This document shows positions 44,046 to 53,846 of a stretch of 64,000 bases of DNA, piece after piece. The notes under the pieces were generated by a model. The model searched no databases. It was given only the letters and a program-made list of their open reading frames with translations, and was not told the origin of the DNA. The DNA lies in assembly GCF_001641615.1 (NCBI RefSeq), contig NZ_LRRU01000018.1:310001-374000 (forward strand), given 5' to 3'. This DNA is from Pseudoalteromonas gelatinilytica. Lineage in GTDB: Bacteria; Pseudomonadota; Gammaproteobacteria; Enterobacterales; Alteromonadaceae. Both the position numbers and the translations under genes were made by a program. Numbering within the stretch: position 1 is the first letter of the stretch; every line of letters starts with the position of its first letter.

Positions 44046-45180
44046 ATATTTTCGGTACAACCTTATAAACACCGACACCATCAACACCAAGATATAAATC
44101 ACCATTAGGGTGGGTGGCTAGGCTACGAACGCGTCCTACACCTTCAAATACCTTGCTGTGGCCTGTTACTTTGTCACCATCAAGTTTCACCAAAACAAGG
44201 TGGCCAAACTTCATCGAACCTACGGCAATTTGGCCTTGCCACTGTGGGTATTTATCGCTGGTGATAAATTCCATTCCAGAAGGAGCAATTGAAGGCACCC
44301 AATACCAATCAGGTTGTTCCATTCCTTCGCGACTAGTTTCGTCGGTAATTTTTGTACCAATGTAGTTGATCCCATAAGTGATCTCAGGCCAACCATAGTT
44401 TGCACCTGCTTTAACTATGTTGATTTCATCGCCGCCACGAGGGCCATGTTCATGGCTCCAAATAACTCCCGTCTCAGGGTGCATTGCCATACCTTGTGGG
44501 TTACGGTGTCCATACGAATAAATGCTTTTGTGAGTTGTTTTATGGTCATAAAACGGGTTTGATTTAGGGATAGAGCCATCGCTATTGATACGGTGAATTT
44601 TGCCAGCATCATAGTCTAAGCTTTGTGGGTGAACGTCTCTTTTGCCACGGTCGCCAATAGAGAAGTACAAGTAACCTTCTTTGTCGAACTCAATACGCGA
44701 ACCATAGTGTTTTGTTGTTTCAATATTTGGCTCGCCATCAAACAATAATTGCTGATCAACAAGAGCCATATCTTTAAAGCGGGCACGCATAATTGAGGTA
44801 TTGTAACCCTCACCATCGCCCTCATAGCCCGAGTACGAAAAGTAAATCCAACCATTGTCGGCAAAGTTCGGATCAAGTTCTATATCTAATAAGCCTCCTT
44901 GACCTTCATCATGTACTTTAGGTGTGCCTTTAACTGCTTGCTCAACGAGTTTGCCATCACGAATCAATCTAAGCTCGCCACGTCGATCAGTAACGAGTAA
45001 GTCACGCTCGTTAAGCCAAGCCATACCCCAAGGAATTTGAATTCCTTCGCTTACTAATTCTAGTTTGTAGTTATTAGCGCTGGCATCGAGAGGAATCTTT
45101 TGCTCCGGCTGAGCACACGCTTGCAAGCTCGATAAGCTAATTGAGGCAATGATTAAACTGTTAAACAAAGACCTTTTCAT
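44044..45180 (-). CDS. PQQ-dependent sugar dehydrogenase (YliI/Asd-like)
   Basis: A 378-residue six-bladed beta-propeller dehydrogenase related to soluble aldose dehydrogenase YliI of E. coli. It has a signal with probable lipobox (SLQACAQ). Visible motifs include the N-terminal IPWGMAWLNERDLLVTDR, GQGGLLDIELDP, SIGDRGKR, YSYGHRNPQGMA, EHGPRGGDEIN and NYGWPEITYG, which carry the PQQ and calcium ligands in the family. The ATG at 45180 has GGAGT before it; the upstream in-frame ATG adds eight unlikely residues. It stands alone, flanked by repeats and the RT operon. The sugar substrate is unknown. Confidence 0.88.
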   Translation of the reverse strand: MKRSLFNSLIIASISLSSLQACAQPEQKIPLDASANNYKLELVSEGIQIPWGMAWLNERDLLVTDRRGELRLIRDGKLVEQAVKGTPKVHDEGQGGLLDIELDPNFADNGWIYFSYSGYEGDGEGYNTSIMRARFKDMALVDQQLLFDGEPNIETTKHYGSRIEFDKEGYLYFSIGDRGKRDVHPQSLDYDAGKIHRINSDGSIPKSNPFYDHKTTHKSIYSYGHRNPQGMAMHPETGVIWSHEHGPRGGDEINIVKAGANYGWPEITYGINYIGTKITDETSREGMEQPDWYWVPSIAPSGMEFITSDKYPQWQGQIAVGSMKFGHLVLVKLDGDKVTGHSKVFEGVGRVRSLATHPNGDLYLGVDGVGVYKVVPKI

Positions 45181-45523
45181 GGTAACTCCATAATATTTAA
45201 ACACGATGTTACTAGCCTAGCTGGTTCAGCATTAAATTGTTATTAACATTAGAGCAATGTGCGATTATTGGTAGGAAAAGTGAGGTAAAGAGGTCGTTAT
45301 TGTATGGGACGAAAAATTTAAGTGTGATGATTAAGGTTGAATTGAAAGCAAATGGTTTTTGTTGAACTGATTACCATATAGAAAGAAAAGCTTTGAAAAA
45401 GTAAATCATCTTTGCTTGAATCATACTTTTTCTATAGCATTAAGCATTGATTGGTAATCATTTTTAATCTGTATACTTACAGTTTTAGAAATACAAAGTG
45501 TTGGTAAAATAAAGGACTACCTA
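45181..45523. other. Divergent spacer before the RT operon, with nested inverted repeats
   Basis: This 343-bp A+T-rich spacer holds nested perfect 9-bp inverted repeats: TGATTACCA (45367-45375) with TGGTAATCA (45452-45460) outside, and GAAAAAGTA (45395-45403) with TACTTTTTC (45424-45432) inside. Such nesting suggests a folded RNA of about 95 nt or a protein-binding element. A possible -10 TATACT lies at 45472-45477. AAAGGA before 45524 is the RT ribosome-binding site. Confidence 0.5.
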
Positions 45524-48500
45524 ATGCAGTTTAGTGATGCAATTTCAGAGTTAACGTCAAGGGTTAAGCTTGATGATTTGTGTGATAGGCTAAGGATAGA
45601 CACAGAGATTAAAGGCTCTAATAAAGTTGCACTCTGCCCTTTTCATGATGACACAAAACCTTCAATGCGTTTGTATGATGACAACCCTACAGGTGGATCC
45701 CAATTTCACTGTTTTGCGTGTAATGCTCACGGCAATATATTTGAGTTAGTAAAACAAGTTCAAGGTGTCGACTTTAAAGAGTCAGTAAAGTGGTTAGCAA
45801 ACGAGTATGGAATTACTCTTTCCAGCATGCCCCGAAACAATAACTCTAAGAATGTTGATAGTTTGTTTTCAACTATTACTAATGATTGTTACTTATATGC
45901 TTTGCAGGTTTATAAAGATAAACAAAATATCGGTGAACTTACCAATTATATAGTGGGAGTTCGTAGGTTTAATCAAGATATTATCGAAAAAGCTAATCTT
46001 ACACTAGTTTCAGGAAAAAACTTACTGGTAAAACATCTCTCAAATTTAGATTTAAAAGATGCAGAAAAATTAATTTTATTTGATGAGTTTGAGCGTTTAG
46101 GGCTTATAAAAAAATCACTAAACTCAGATGAGAATCACAAATTTTACCTACCACTAATCCAAGAGCTGCAGCAATCGTATTATGATCACTTTTCAGAAGG
46201 GCGTGTATTATTCCCACTTCAAAATGAAATTGGAAAAATATTAGGATTTGCAGGGGGAGTAACGAATGAAAATGTTAAAGGACCCAAGTATCTTTTTACC
46301 AAAGGGCTTAAAAAGAGACACATACTCTATCGTTCAAACTCTGCATTTGAAAATCTGCAAAAAACACGTGGCATCGAGCAATCCCTCTATATTTGTGAAG
46401 GATTGTTCGACGCTTTAAGGTTAGAATCTTTAGGTTATGCAGCGGTCGCTATTCTTGGCGCAAGCCTTTCAACTGAACAAACAAAACTCATTTGCTCACT
46501 ATCTTTAAAGATGGAAGAGGTGCTGCATGTTCACCTATTTCTTGATAATGATAATGCTGGCATTACAGCAACTGCAAATGCAATTAAAAGCCTTTTAAAA
46601 TCGAGTGATCCTGGCTCTTTAGAATTATCTATATTGCATGATAGCAACACTCTTTCAAAAGTTGATCCTGATTTATATTTGCAGCAAGTGGCTAATCAAG
46701 AACAAGCTAATGAAAAGCTCCTTCAGATTGATTACCCATTACCAGCAATCTATTTAGCATCAAAGTTAAAGATTACAACTAATAGTATTAGAAATAATGA
46801 ATTTTTTAATGACTTACCTTATTCCAAAAAGTTTAATGCTGCTAAAACCTGGAGTGAGGTCTTTGACAATATCAATCGCGATGAGGAGCAATTTTTAAAT
46901 AATTTTGAAAAAGAATACAAAACAGAATCTTGGTATGGATTTCTTGCAAGTCAGTCAAAGCATAAATTAGGCGTTGAAGATTTAGAATTTACTGATAAAG
47001 ACTTCTTAACTGATATTTCAGCAAAGGTTAAGCATGCTATTAAAGTTGCACAATCGTCTGGGTTATCAAGTGCTTTGCCGAATGATATATCCGAGTGGCG
47101 GCGCTTAGATATGAGTTCAGTTGCTGTTGAGACTATATTAGAAGATCGCTTCAACTTAAACACTGATCTGCGACCACTTGAACCGTTAAATACTTTTAAA
47201 ACTTCAAGAAAAATTGGTGACCCTGAAGCTCGCATTATGCACATGCATTGTGCTGAAGATTTGATTTCTCATCAGTACTTAATGAATGAACTTTTGACGC
47301 AGTCTTACGATAACTTTCCACTAAAACACACTGATAAGTCTCATCGAAGATTAAGTGATTGCATACCAGCTACACGGTATTACAGAGATGATAATTTATC
47401 TGCATCCACAGGTAATCCGGTCAGAGAAGATGTTGTCTTGAGTTTTGCATATCAAATTGACATGGAATTAATTGAAGGGGCACCGCCTAAAAAAGAAGGA
47501 ATGTTTAGACCTTACTTTGATTCTTGGAAAGACTTCACAGCATCTATATCTACAGTAGCTAAAAAAATGCCTTTAGTGCATATGGTAAGGCTTGACCTTA
47601 AAAGATATTACGATGAGTTACAAAGGTATGTCGTTCGAGATGCATTAAGAAACTGCATACCTGTAAATATTTTTGATAATGATAGGTTTGCAGTCCTAAT
47701 AAAGAAAGAAAACCGAACAAAAGATTTTCTAATAAACTTTATTTTAGAGCAAAGCTTTGGATATTCATTTTATGATTCCAAAACAGGAGAGGTTCAAACA
47801 AAAAGCTCACAAAAAGGTATACCTCAAGGGCCTGATTTATCGTCTTTTATCGCTAACTTAGTATTGTTCAAAGTTGATGAAGCAGCTAGATATTTTATTC
47901 AAACTTATAAAAATGAAGATACTGATTATAGCCCAGCCCATTATGCTAGGTATGTTGACGACATGGTTATTATTGCTGATAGTGCAAACCTACTCGCAAA
48001 ATTTCGAAGTACGTTAGAGGGTTCAATTAAAGATTTGCAATTAGAAATAGTTGCAAAAGAGCAGCCAGCGGCTATGAAGCCTGATGATTTTTTAAGGTAT
48101 TTAGGTAAGGGTAAAGCGTTAGCTGCTTCTGGGCCAACTGGCGTTGAGCAACCTATCGATTTCAATGAGCTTAAGTTTATTGATAAAATTGAGAGATATC
48201 AGGCGCTTGGCTTATTAAATGATAAGTCACTTTATGCTTCTGAAGTATCAATGATTCTTAAAAAAGTTTACATGGCTGCTAATTCTGAAGATTTAAGGCT
48301 TAATGATCTAAAAAAAGTATCAAAATGGCTATGGTATGCTGCCGCATCTAAATTTAATAGTGGAACATTAGAACCTGAGCCGGTTGAGCCGTTAATAAAA
48401 GACTATCTCGTTGAATGGTCACGTACTGTATCAAATATTAATACTCCTTTATGTAAGAATGAATGTTTCTGGGAAGATCCACTATTGATCGCTTTAGATG

Positions 48501-49072
48501 GACTAAAAAGTAACTTTGAGTCTTTTAGTTGGGTTGATGATGGGTTAACTAATCAAGAAAAAGAAACAAAAGACAGAGTAAGAAAAATAATATTAAAGTT
48601 AGTCTCAAGTGAAGATTTTTTTCGAAAATTGAAATTCTATGGTTCATCACTAAGTGAATATGCAATACATGGTTGGGGTGTTTCGGCTAAAGAGCTTGTT
48701 AGAACTTATTGGCAAAAGCTAACATACCTCGAATGGGAAGCTTATAAAATGCTTATGAAATCAAAGGAAGATATGCCTAAGCAAACATCTAACAAAAACT
48801 CTCCATTAGCAAAAAGTCTTAGGCGTCTGACATTTACAAATGCAGAACTTTACCAAAAAAGATACATCGGGCTACACGAATTTGAAGATAGTCTAGTTGG
48901 GGAGCTTTACCAAATTTGTATGCTACTTCAAGAGATATATCATTCATTGGGGTTAGACGAAATTGATGGATTAGCAAAAGTAAAAGGACATATTAGTAAC
49001 TTAAAAAAAGACATACCTGAAAGTTGTACTTTGGAGTTGTTTTCACTGATAGCAGGGAGCGCTGCTGAATGA
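45524..49072 (+). CDS. DnaG-like primase fused to reverse transcriptase
   Basis: A 1182-residue fusion. Residues about 30-100 form a CHC2 zinc finger with ligands C38, H41 (CPFH), C63 and C66 (CFAC). Residues about 225-360 match the DnaG core and TOPRIM: RVLFPLQNEIGKILGFAGG, GPKYLFTKG, E292 in CEGLFDAL, and D341/D343 in LFLDNDNAG. Residues about 600-870 are a reverse transcriptase: motif A D691 in RLDLKRYYDEL, QGPDLSSFIAN near 768, catalytic Y810-V-D-D813, then FLRYLG. The C-terminal 300 residues are helical and unassigned. The next gene overlaps by ATGA. No group II intron maturase domain or retron msr/msd was recognised. Primase and RT catalytic residues all look intact, so both activities are plausible. 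The likely role is anti-phage defence, by inference. Confidence 0.88.
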   Translation: MQFSDAISELTSRVKLDDLCDRLRIDTEIKGSNKVALCPFHDDTKPSMRLYDDNPTGGSQFHCFACNAHGNIFELVKQVQGVDFKESVKWLANEYGITLSSMPRNNNSKNVDSLFSTITNDCYLYALQVYKDKQNIGELTNYIVGVRRFNQDIIEKANLTLVSGKNLLVKHLSNLDLKDAEKLILFDEFERLGLIKKSLNSDENHKFYLPLIQELQQSYYDHFSEGRVLFPLQNEIGKILGFAGGVTNENVKGPKYLFTKGLKKRHILYRSNSAFENLQKTRGIEQSLYICEGLFDALRLESLGYAAVAILGASLSTEQTKLICSLSLKMEEVLHVHLFLDNDNAGITATANAIKSLLKSSDPGSLELSILHDSNTLSKVDPDLYLQQVANQEQANEKLLQIDYPLPAIYLASKLKITTNSIRNNEFFNDLPYSKKFNAAKTWSEVFDNINRDEEQFLNNFEKEYKTESWYGFLASQSKHKLGVEDLEFTDKDFLTDISAKVKHAIKVAQSSGLSSALPNDISEWRRLDMSSVAVETILEDRFNLNTDLRPLEPLNTFKTSRKIGDPEARIMHMHCAEDLISHQYLMNELLTQSYDNFPLKHTDKSHRRLSDCIPATRYYRDDNLSASTGNPVREDVVLSFAYQIDMELIEGAPPKKEGMFRPYFDSWKDFTASISTVAKKMPLVHMVRLDLKRYYDELQRYVVRDALRNCIPVNIFDNDRFAVLIKKENRTKDFLINFILEQSFGYSFYDSKTGEVQTKSSQKGIPQGPDLSSFIANLVLFKVDEAARYFIQTYKNEDTDYSPAHYARYVDDMVIIADSANLLAKFRSTLEGSIKDLQLEIVAKEQPAAMKPDDFLRYLGKGKALAASGPTGVEQPIDFNELKFIDKIERYQALGLLNDKSLYASEVSMILKKVYMAANSEDLRLNDLKKVSKWLWYAAASKFNSGTLEPEPVEPLIKDYLVEWSRTVSNINTPLCKNECFWEDPLLIALDGLKSNFESFSWVDDGLTNQEKETKDRVRKIILKLVSSEDFFRKLKFYGSSLSEYAIHGWGVSAKELVRTYWQKLTYLEWEAYKMLMKSKEDMPKQTSNKNSPLAKSLRRLTFTNAELYQKRYIGLHEFEDSLVGELYQICMLLQEIYHSLGLDEIDGLAKVKGHISNLKKDIPESCTLELFSLIAGSAAE

Positions 49073-52000
49073 GTATTGACAAAAAAAGAGCGATTGAGTT
49101 TTTGTGTACGGTGACACATAAAAGTCAGTTATTAAACGTTTTGCAAGCAAGTAAGCTGCTTAAAATAGAAGGTACGCAATTAATTCCTAAAATACCTCTA
49201 GAAACTAATATAATTTATGGGCATACAGCAAAAGTTCAAGAACGCGAAGCGAAACATCGAGAAATCGAAGCTTTAAGAAAGGTTCAGTTGTTTGATAAAG
49301 AAGATGACTTGGTTGATAAGGATAATATTTTTTTATCCTCAAAAGAGCATAATGAAGTAACTAGATGGCGAGAAGTTAATACACCTATTTTAAACGAAAA
49401 AATTAAAGTATTTGAATTTCAATTAGCTCCAGGTTTTCCGGCAAAAAAAATATACACCGATGCCCCAACTCATACAGAGCCATCAGCAAAGACATTAAAA
49501 TGGGTTGCTAGTACATATAGAGCATTGGTAAAAAAAGAGTCTAATGATAAAGAACGCATACCTGCTTGGTGTAATATTGCCATGTCTAACTTAATTGAGG
49601 ACGGTGAAACTGAAAATACAGTATGTGTTCTAAGCCCTGCTAAAGATACTATCAATACACCGCTTCCGTTCGCTTTTATCCGTGATGGTAAAAGAGGGTT
49701 GAGAGCTCATGAAATCTATAAAAAACAGGGGTACCTGTGGAGGGCTGGAATAGCTTTAACTGATTTGTTGGGTTTTACTCAAGAATTAGATAAATATGCT
49801 GAGATTGAAGTTGATTCAAGCCAAAACTCGCCTATAGAGCAAGTTTTAAAAAGTAGTTTAAGAAAGCTAAATGGATCAGTATATTGGGCTCATAAAGTCG
49901 GTGAGTTTGATAATCAAGACTCTATCCCTCCACGAATTGAGAGAACACTAAAGTTTTTATCAAATTTTCCAGATGAAAAACGCTCAGAAAACCAGTCTGC
50001 CTTTGCTTTGCTTTCTGAGTTAGAGTCGAGCTTAATGCGAGAGCGAATGACTACTTCTTTCAGACCCGAAAATAATGGTGAGTTACCTTCTTTATACTCT
50101 AGAGGCTTAAAAACTGCTTTATTAAAAGTACCAATTTCTTGGTTTGAAAGCTTTAACAATAAGCTCCCAACTACCTATGAGGATAGAAAAGAGCCAGCTT
50201 TTTGGTCTTCTTTATTTTCTTTGTTTGAAAGCGATTTATTTGATACAGAAAACACTTTTGAGAGAGAAAGAGGAAGTGCATTGCTCGGGTGTATTTATAA
50301 TTACACAGAGTCATTTTTAAAAGGAGTTGTGTTTGAACAAGAAGCCATAAACAGAATTGGTGATACTAATTACGATGAATTGGATTTAGCCGGAATTATT
50401 GGTTTTGAGGAGACGACTCTTGTACTAGGTAAAGAGTTAAATAATATAAGTAGCTTGGTCGAATATTTTAAAAACCTTATAGAGTTAAATACACCACAAA
50501 CAAAATTCGACAAAATAACAACTGCTGGTTGGCTAGTACTTGCACTGATAAAAATTAAATTCATTGTTACTGATAATAGGGTATATAGCGAAAAGTTTAA
50601 AAAAATTGGGGAAGCTTTAGGAGGAAGTTCTACTTTAGTCAAACTACTAACGAAAAGCTCAGCTAACCCCCGTGAATTTTGGCCAATAGAGCATGAGCCG
50701 CAAGCACCTAGTGGTAGCCCATTAAGCTTAGATGATAAAAATGCTTTAGTTGATACTTTCAGCCAAATAAAGGCTTTCCTGAAGTTGCTAGACCCAATTT
50801 ATTCTGAACAAAGCAAAGTAAGATTAGTCGATGTTGAAAGTAAGCACTTTAATTATAACAGTAGTAAAAATGAGTACTTAGAGCGGTGGGATATTAATAA
50901 ATGGCAAGTAAATATAGCAGGTGGTGACAAGCCCTCTACAAAATCAGTTAATGGAGAGCTATTAAGTGACTGGGTAGAAACTACCAAAGACGACAAGCGG
51001 CCAATTTATATCTCTATTTTAGGTTCTAGGTATGGTTTAATTGAAAATACTTTGAGCTTTAATAAAACGTGCTCAAGTTCGGAGCCTGCCTCAGAGGAAA
51101 AGTCAGATATTTCAGTTGACTCTCCTCAACAAAATACTATTGATAATGTTAAAACGCCTCATAATAACAACGAAAATCAAAATGTGCCTCTTCGTGAGAT
51201 GGAGCATGATAATTGTGAGAGGAAAGAGTCAGAGTTTGAAAATAAGAGACAAGAAAATACAAAAAGCAATGTAAATGATGGATTCAACTTTAATAGATCT
51301 AGTTTCTATGAAAGCCAAATTATGGGATGGAACCGTCGCGGTAATACAAAGTCGCCAAGCCATATAAGAGCGGCATTTTTACAGCTAAGACTCAATGATA
51401 AGTTGGGTTGTGGTTATGAATTTCCAAACTTTGATGACATAGAGAAAGATGAAAAGGGTATATACGAAAAAGAGGAACGCAGAAGACAGGCTATTTTGCA
51501 GAGAGTTATAGAAACATGTGCTCAACTTAAGGTTGAGTATCTGGTTTTGCCAGAATATTCTGTTCAGCAAGATACAATAATATGGCTAAAATCAAAGTTA
51601 AAAAAATATAAAATCTCAGTTTTGGCTGGAACATATAGGTATTCACCGAATATATATCCAAATAGAGAGCATGAGCTAAGAATAGGATGTTCAAGTAAGA
51701 GTGAAAAGTCTTTATTTATAAATAATTATGAAGCCGTTTTAACATTGTTAATACCCTATGATGGCGATGTTGTTCTATTAAACCGCTCAAAAAAGTATGC
51801 TTCGCCAGCTTCAAATGAATTAATCAAACCGTCGAGTGCACTACTAAAGCCTTTATTTACTTTTGCTAGTTTTAATGACGAAGTTGTAGCAAGTGATAAA
51901 AGATTAATAAAAGTAAAAAGTAGCTTAAAAAAATTGGATTCATTAAATGAAGTTGAAGATGTTAATTATGAGATATCGTTAATTAACGATTACATAGACT

Positions 52001-52923
52001 CAAAAAAAGATTTGTCATTAAATGAGTTAAAGAAGTTATGGAATGAGGGTCACATTAGGCCATTAAACTTCATTCAAGAGCTTATTTGTGCTGAGTTGTT
52101 CTTATTAACAAACCCAACCAATTATAATGACTTAAACTCGGAGTGGATAAAATTAGGAAACCATTTTGATACTAAAAGAACAGAAACAGATGATGAAGAG
52201 AGTAATGCAACACTTGGTGACCTTAAAAATATTTCAAACTATTTGACTCGGCAAGATCAAGATAAAGACCCTTACCGAAGAAGTATTATATCTATACCTG
52301 CAATGACAACTAGAACTGAAGACTACTGGTTGTTTGGGCAAAGTGCGATGTTAGCAAATGGCTTTAGTACGATTTTTTGTAATGCTGTTTCTAAAGGTCA
52401 TGGCAGGGGGGGGAGCTGTTTTATAGGGTTAGATAGTTGGCTGGAAAATAAATCTTCTAATGATTTTATAACTCCTTATCATGGATGGGGTAAAGGGATT
52501 TATTATGGCAAATCAAGTGAGGCTCTAGGAGAAGAGAGTGCTTTAGTTATTGCAGATATAGATCCATTAATGATGTCACAAGGTAAACCTCGTCCTCAAG
52601 CAACTCCTGTTCCCATGAGACTTGTAGGTTATTTACCAATAATAGAGTATAAGTCTAAAAATAAAAAACACTTGGAAAACATTGAGAATGCACTTGTTAG
52701 ATTAAATGATTCAATCAGTACCCTTTCTTATAAAAACTTATCTTTAGATGATTGCAATGAGTTAAAGAAAGCAGTAGAGAGTTTTCTATCGACTGACGAA
52801 CACTCTAAAAAAGCTACAAAGGAAAGGATAGAACATTGGGAAAAGAATTTACATAAACATCCGATGTCAGGTTTGCCAGGAGCTCTTACAGATTGGATTG
52901 CGGTAGAAGTTGAAGATGAATAA
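49069..52923 (+). CDS. Large RT-partner protein with C-terminal nitrilase domain
   Basis: A 1284-residue protein. The first 760 residues are not recognised (soluble, with helical stretches and a polar low-complexity linker at about 670-750, for example NNNENQNVP). From about residue 766 there is a C-N hydrolase (nitrilase) domain: IRAAFLQLRL, catalytic E829 in VLPEYS, K908/K909 in NRSKKYASP, nucleophile C1007 in LICAELF, then GGSCFIGLDSW and ALVIADID. All three triad residues appear present. The start overlaps the RT stop (ATGA) and the end overlaps the next gene, so the products are made together. Nitrilase domains occur fused to RTs in DRT type 1 (UG1) defence systems; here the nitrilase is on a separate, much longer protein. 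Confidence 0.85.
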   Translation: MSIDKKRAIEFLCTVTHKSQLLNVLQASKLLKIEGTQLIPKIPLETNIIYGHTAKVQEREAKHREIEALRKVQLFDKEDDLVDKDNIFLSSKEHNEVTRWREVNTPILNEKIKVFEFQLAPGFPAKKIYTDAPTHTEPSAKTLKWVASTYRALVKKESNDKERIPAWCNIAMSNLIEDGETENTVCVLSPAKDTINTPLPFAFIRDGKRGLRAHEIYKKQGYLWRAGIALTDLLGFTQELDKYAEIEVDSSQNSPIEQVLKSSLRKLNGSVYWAHKVGEFDNQDSIPPRIERTLKFLSNFPDEKRSENQSAFALLSELESSLMRERMTTSFRPENNGELPSLYSRGLKTALLKVPISWFESFNNKLPTTYEDRKEPAFWSSLFSLFESDLFDTENTFERERGSALLGCIYNYTESFLKGVVFEQEAINRIGDTNYDELDLAGIIGFEETTLVLGKELNNISSLVEYFKNLIELNTPQTKFDKITTAGWLVLALIKIKFIVTDNRVYSEKFKKIGEALGGSSTLVKLLTKSSANPREFWPIEHEPQAPSGSPLSLDDKNALVDTFSQIKAFLKLLDPIYSEQSKVRLVDVESKHFNYNSSKNEYLERWDINKWQVNIAGGDKPSTKSVNGELLSDWVETTKDDKRPIYISILGSRYGLIENTLSFNKTCSSSEPASEEKSDISVDSPQQNTIDNVKTPHNNNENQNVPLREMEHDNCERKESEFENKRQENTKSNVNDGFNFNRSSFYESQIMGWNRRGNTKSPSHIRAAFLQLRLNDKLGCGYEFPNFDDIEKDEKGIYEKEERRRQAILQRVIETCAQLKVEYLVLPEYSVQQDTIIWLKSKLKKYKISVLAGTYRYSPNIYPNREHELRIGCSSKSEKSLFINNYEAVLTLLIPYDGDVVLLNRSKKYASPASNELIKPSSALLKPLFTFASFNDEVVASDKRLIKVKSSLKKLDSLNEVEDVNYEISLINDYIDSKKDLSLNELKKLWNEGHIRPLNFIQELICAELFLLTNPTNYNDLNSEWIKLGNHFDTKRTETDDEESNATLGDLKNISNYLTRQDQDKDPYRRSIISIPAMTTRTEDYWLFGQSAMLANGFSTIFCNAVSKGHGRGGSCFIGLDSWLENKSSNDFITPYHGWGKGIYYGKSSEALGEESALVIADIDPLMMSQGKPRPQATPVPMRLVGYLPIIEYKSKNKKHLENIENALVRLNDSISTLSYKNLSLDDCNELKKAVESFLSTDEHSKKATKERIEHWEKNLHKHPMSGLPGALTDWIAVEVEDE

Positions 52924-53827
52924 AAAAACTATCTTAGCGCTTTTTATTTTTGTTAGTCTAAATTTACTTGTTACATATTTTTCGATCATACCTTTGAGCA
53001 GTGAAACTGAAATTTGGACTGCTTTAAATGCCTTGGCGACTATGAATATAGCTATTTTAACTGCTTTTTTAGCGTTTTATGGTTTACAACAGTTACATTC
53101 AATTAAGAAACAAACAGATGTTACTAAGGAGCATAATCAATCATTAATAGCGCATTCGGCATATAGTGAATATTTAAAATTAGCTATGGAATACCCCCAA
53201 TTTGCGCACCCTAACATTGCTAAATTAGATGAAAATTATGAGCTAAAAAATCACTATAAATGGTTTGTTGCAAATATGTTATATCACTTCGAAACAGTTG
53301 TTGAAGCTATGAAAGGTGATGATGACTGGGAAGTTACACTTATTCCTCAAATAAAAAAGCATGGTTGGTATATTTATCAAAATGATCGTTACAAAAAGGA
53401 TGGTTGGAGTAGTGAGTTAAAGGAGCTTATTAAAAAAGCTGAAAAATCTTACACTCGTACACAAAGACAGAAAAATAACGATACTATTATTAAGAGTAAA
53501 GCTGAGGAGCAATATCAAAGGTACTTAAACCTATTAGCAAAGAACCATAACTTGTTAGCAGAGCCAAGCTCGAATGAAAAGTTCATCCAAAATTCACATG
53601 AATATAAAGTGTTTTATAAACAGATATTTTTTATTCTGGGAGGGTTGGCTGAAATTGTTGAGGAAAATCCTAACTGGAAAAAAACAATAACAAATGAGCT
53701 CAAAAGCTTAGATTGGTTCTTCTGTGAAAAGTACATGAATCTAAGTGGGGATAGTTATTTTGTGAATGGTCTACAAAAAGAATTACTCTTGAAGTTAAAC
53801 CATGCTTTGAGAAAGCTCTTTAGTTAA
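52916..53827 (+). CDS. Two-TM membrane protein with two copies of a helical domain
   Basis: A 303-residue protein. Two membrane helices lie at about residues 6-25 and 38-58, followed by a cytoplasmic helical region. One copy of a domain begins AYSEYLKLAMEYPQFAHP and continues to WFVANMLYHFETVVEA and DDDWEVTLIPQIKK. A second degenerate copy near residues 200-290 reads YQRYLNLLAKNHNLL, IFFILGGLAEIVEENPNW, KKTITNELKSLDWFF. The ATG at 52916 lies within the previous gene's last codons. I recognise no named family. Membrane-anchored partners are common in abortive-infection systems, where they act as effectors; that role is inference. Confidence 0.75.
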   Translation: MNKKTILALFIFVSLNLLVTYFSIIPLSSETEIWTALNALATMNIAILTAFLAFYGLQQLHSIKKQTDVTKEHNQSLIAHSAYSEYLKLAMEYPQFAHPNIAKLDENYELKNHYKWFVANMLYHFETVVEAMKGDDDWEVTLIPQIKKHGWYIYQNDRYKKDGWSSELKELIKKAEKSYTRTQRQKNNDTIIKSKAEEQYQRYLNLLAKNHNLLAEPSSNEKFIQNSHEYKVFYKQIFFILGGLAEIVEENPNWKKTITNELKSLDWFFCEKYMNLSGDSYFVNGLQKELLLKLNHALRKLFS

Positions 53828-53846
53828 TTTTTTATTAAGGGTTGTT

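Noticed and set aside
45524..49072. Group II intron, retron or diversity-generating retroelement
   Set aside because: There is no maturase or endonuclease domain, no recognisable intron ends or msr/msd, and I found no template/variable repeat pair near the RT; the primase fusion and nitrilase partner point to a UG/DRT-like group.
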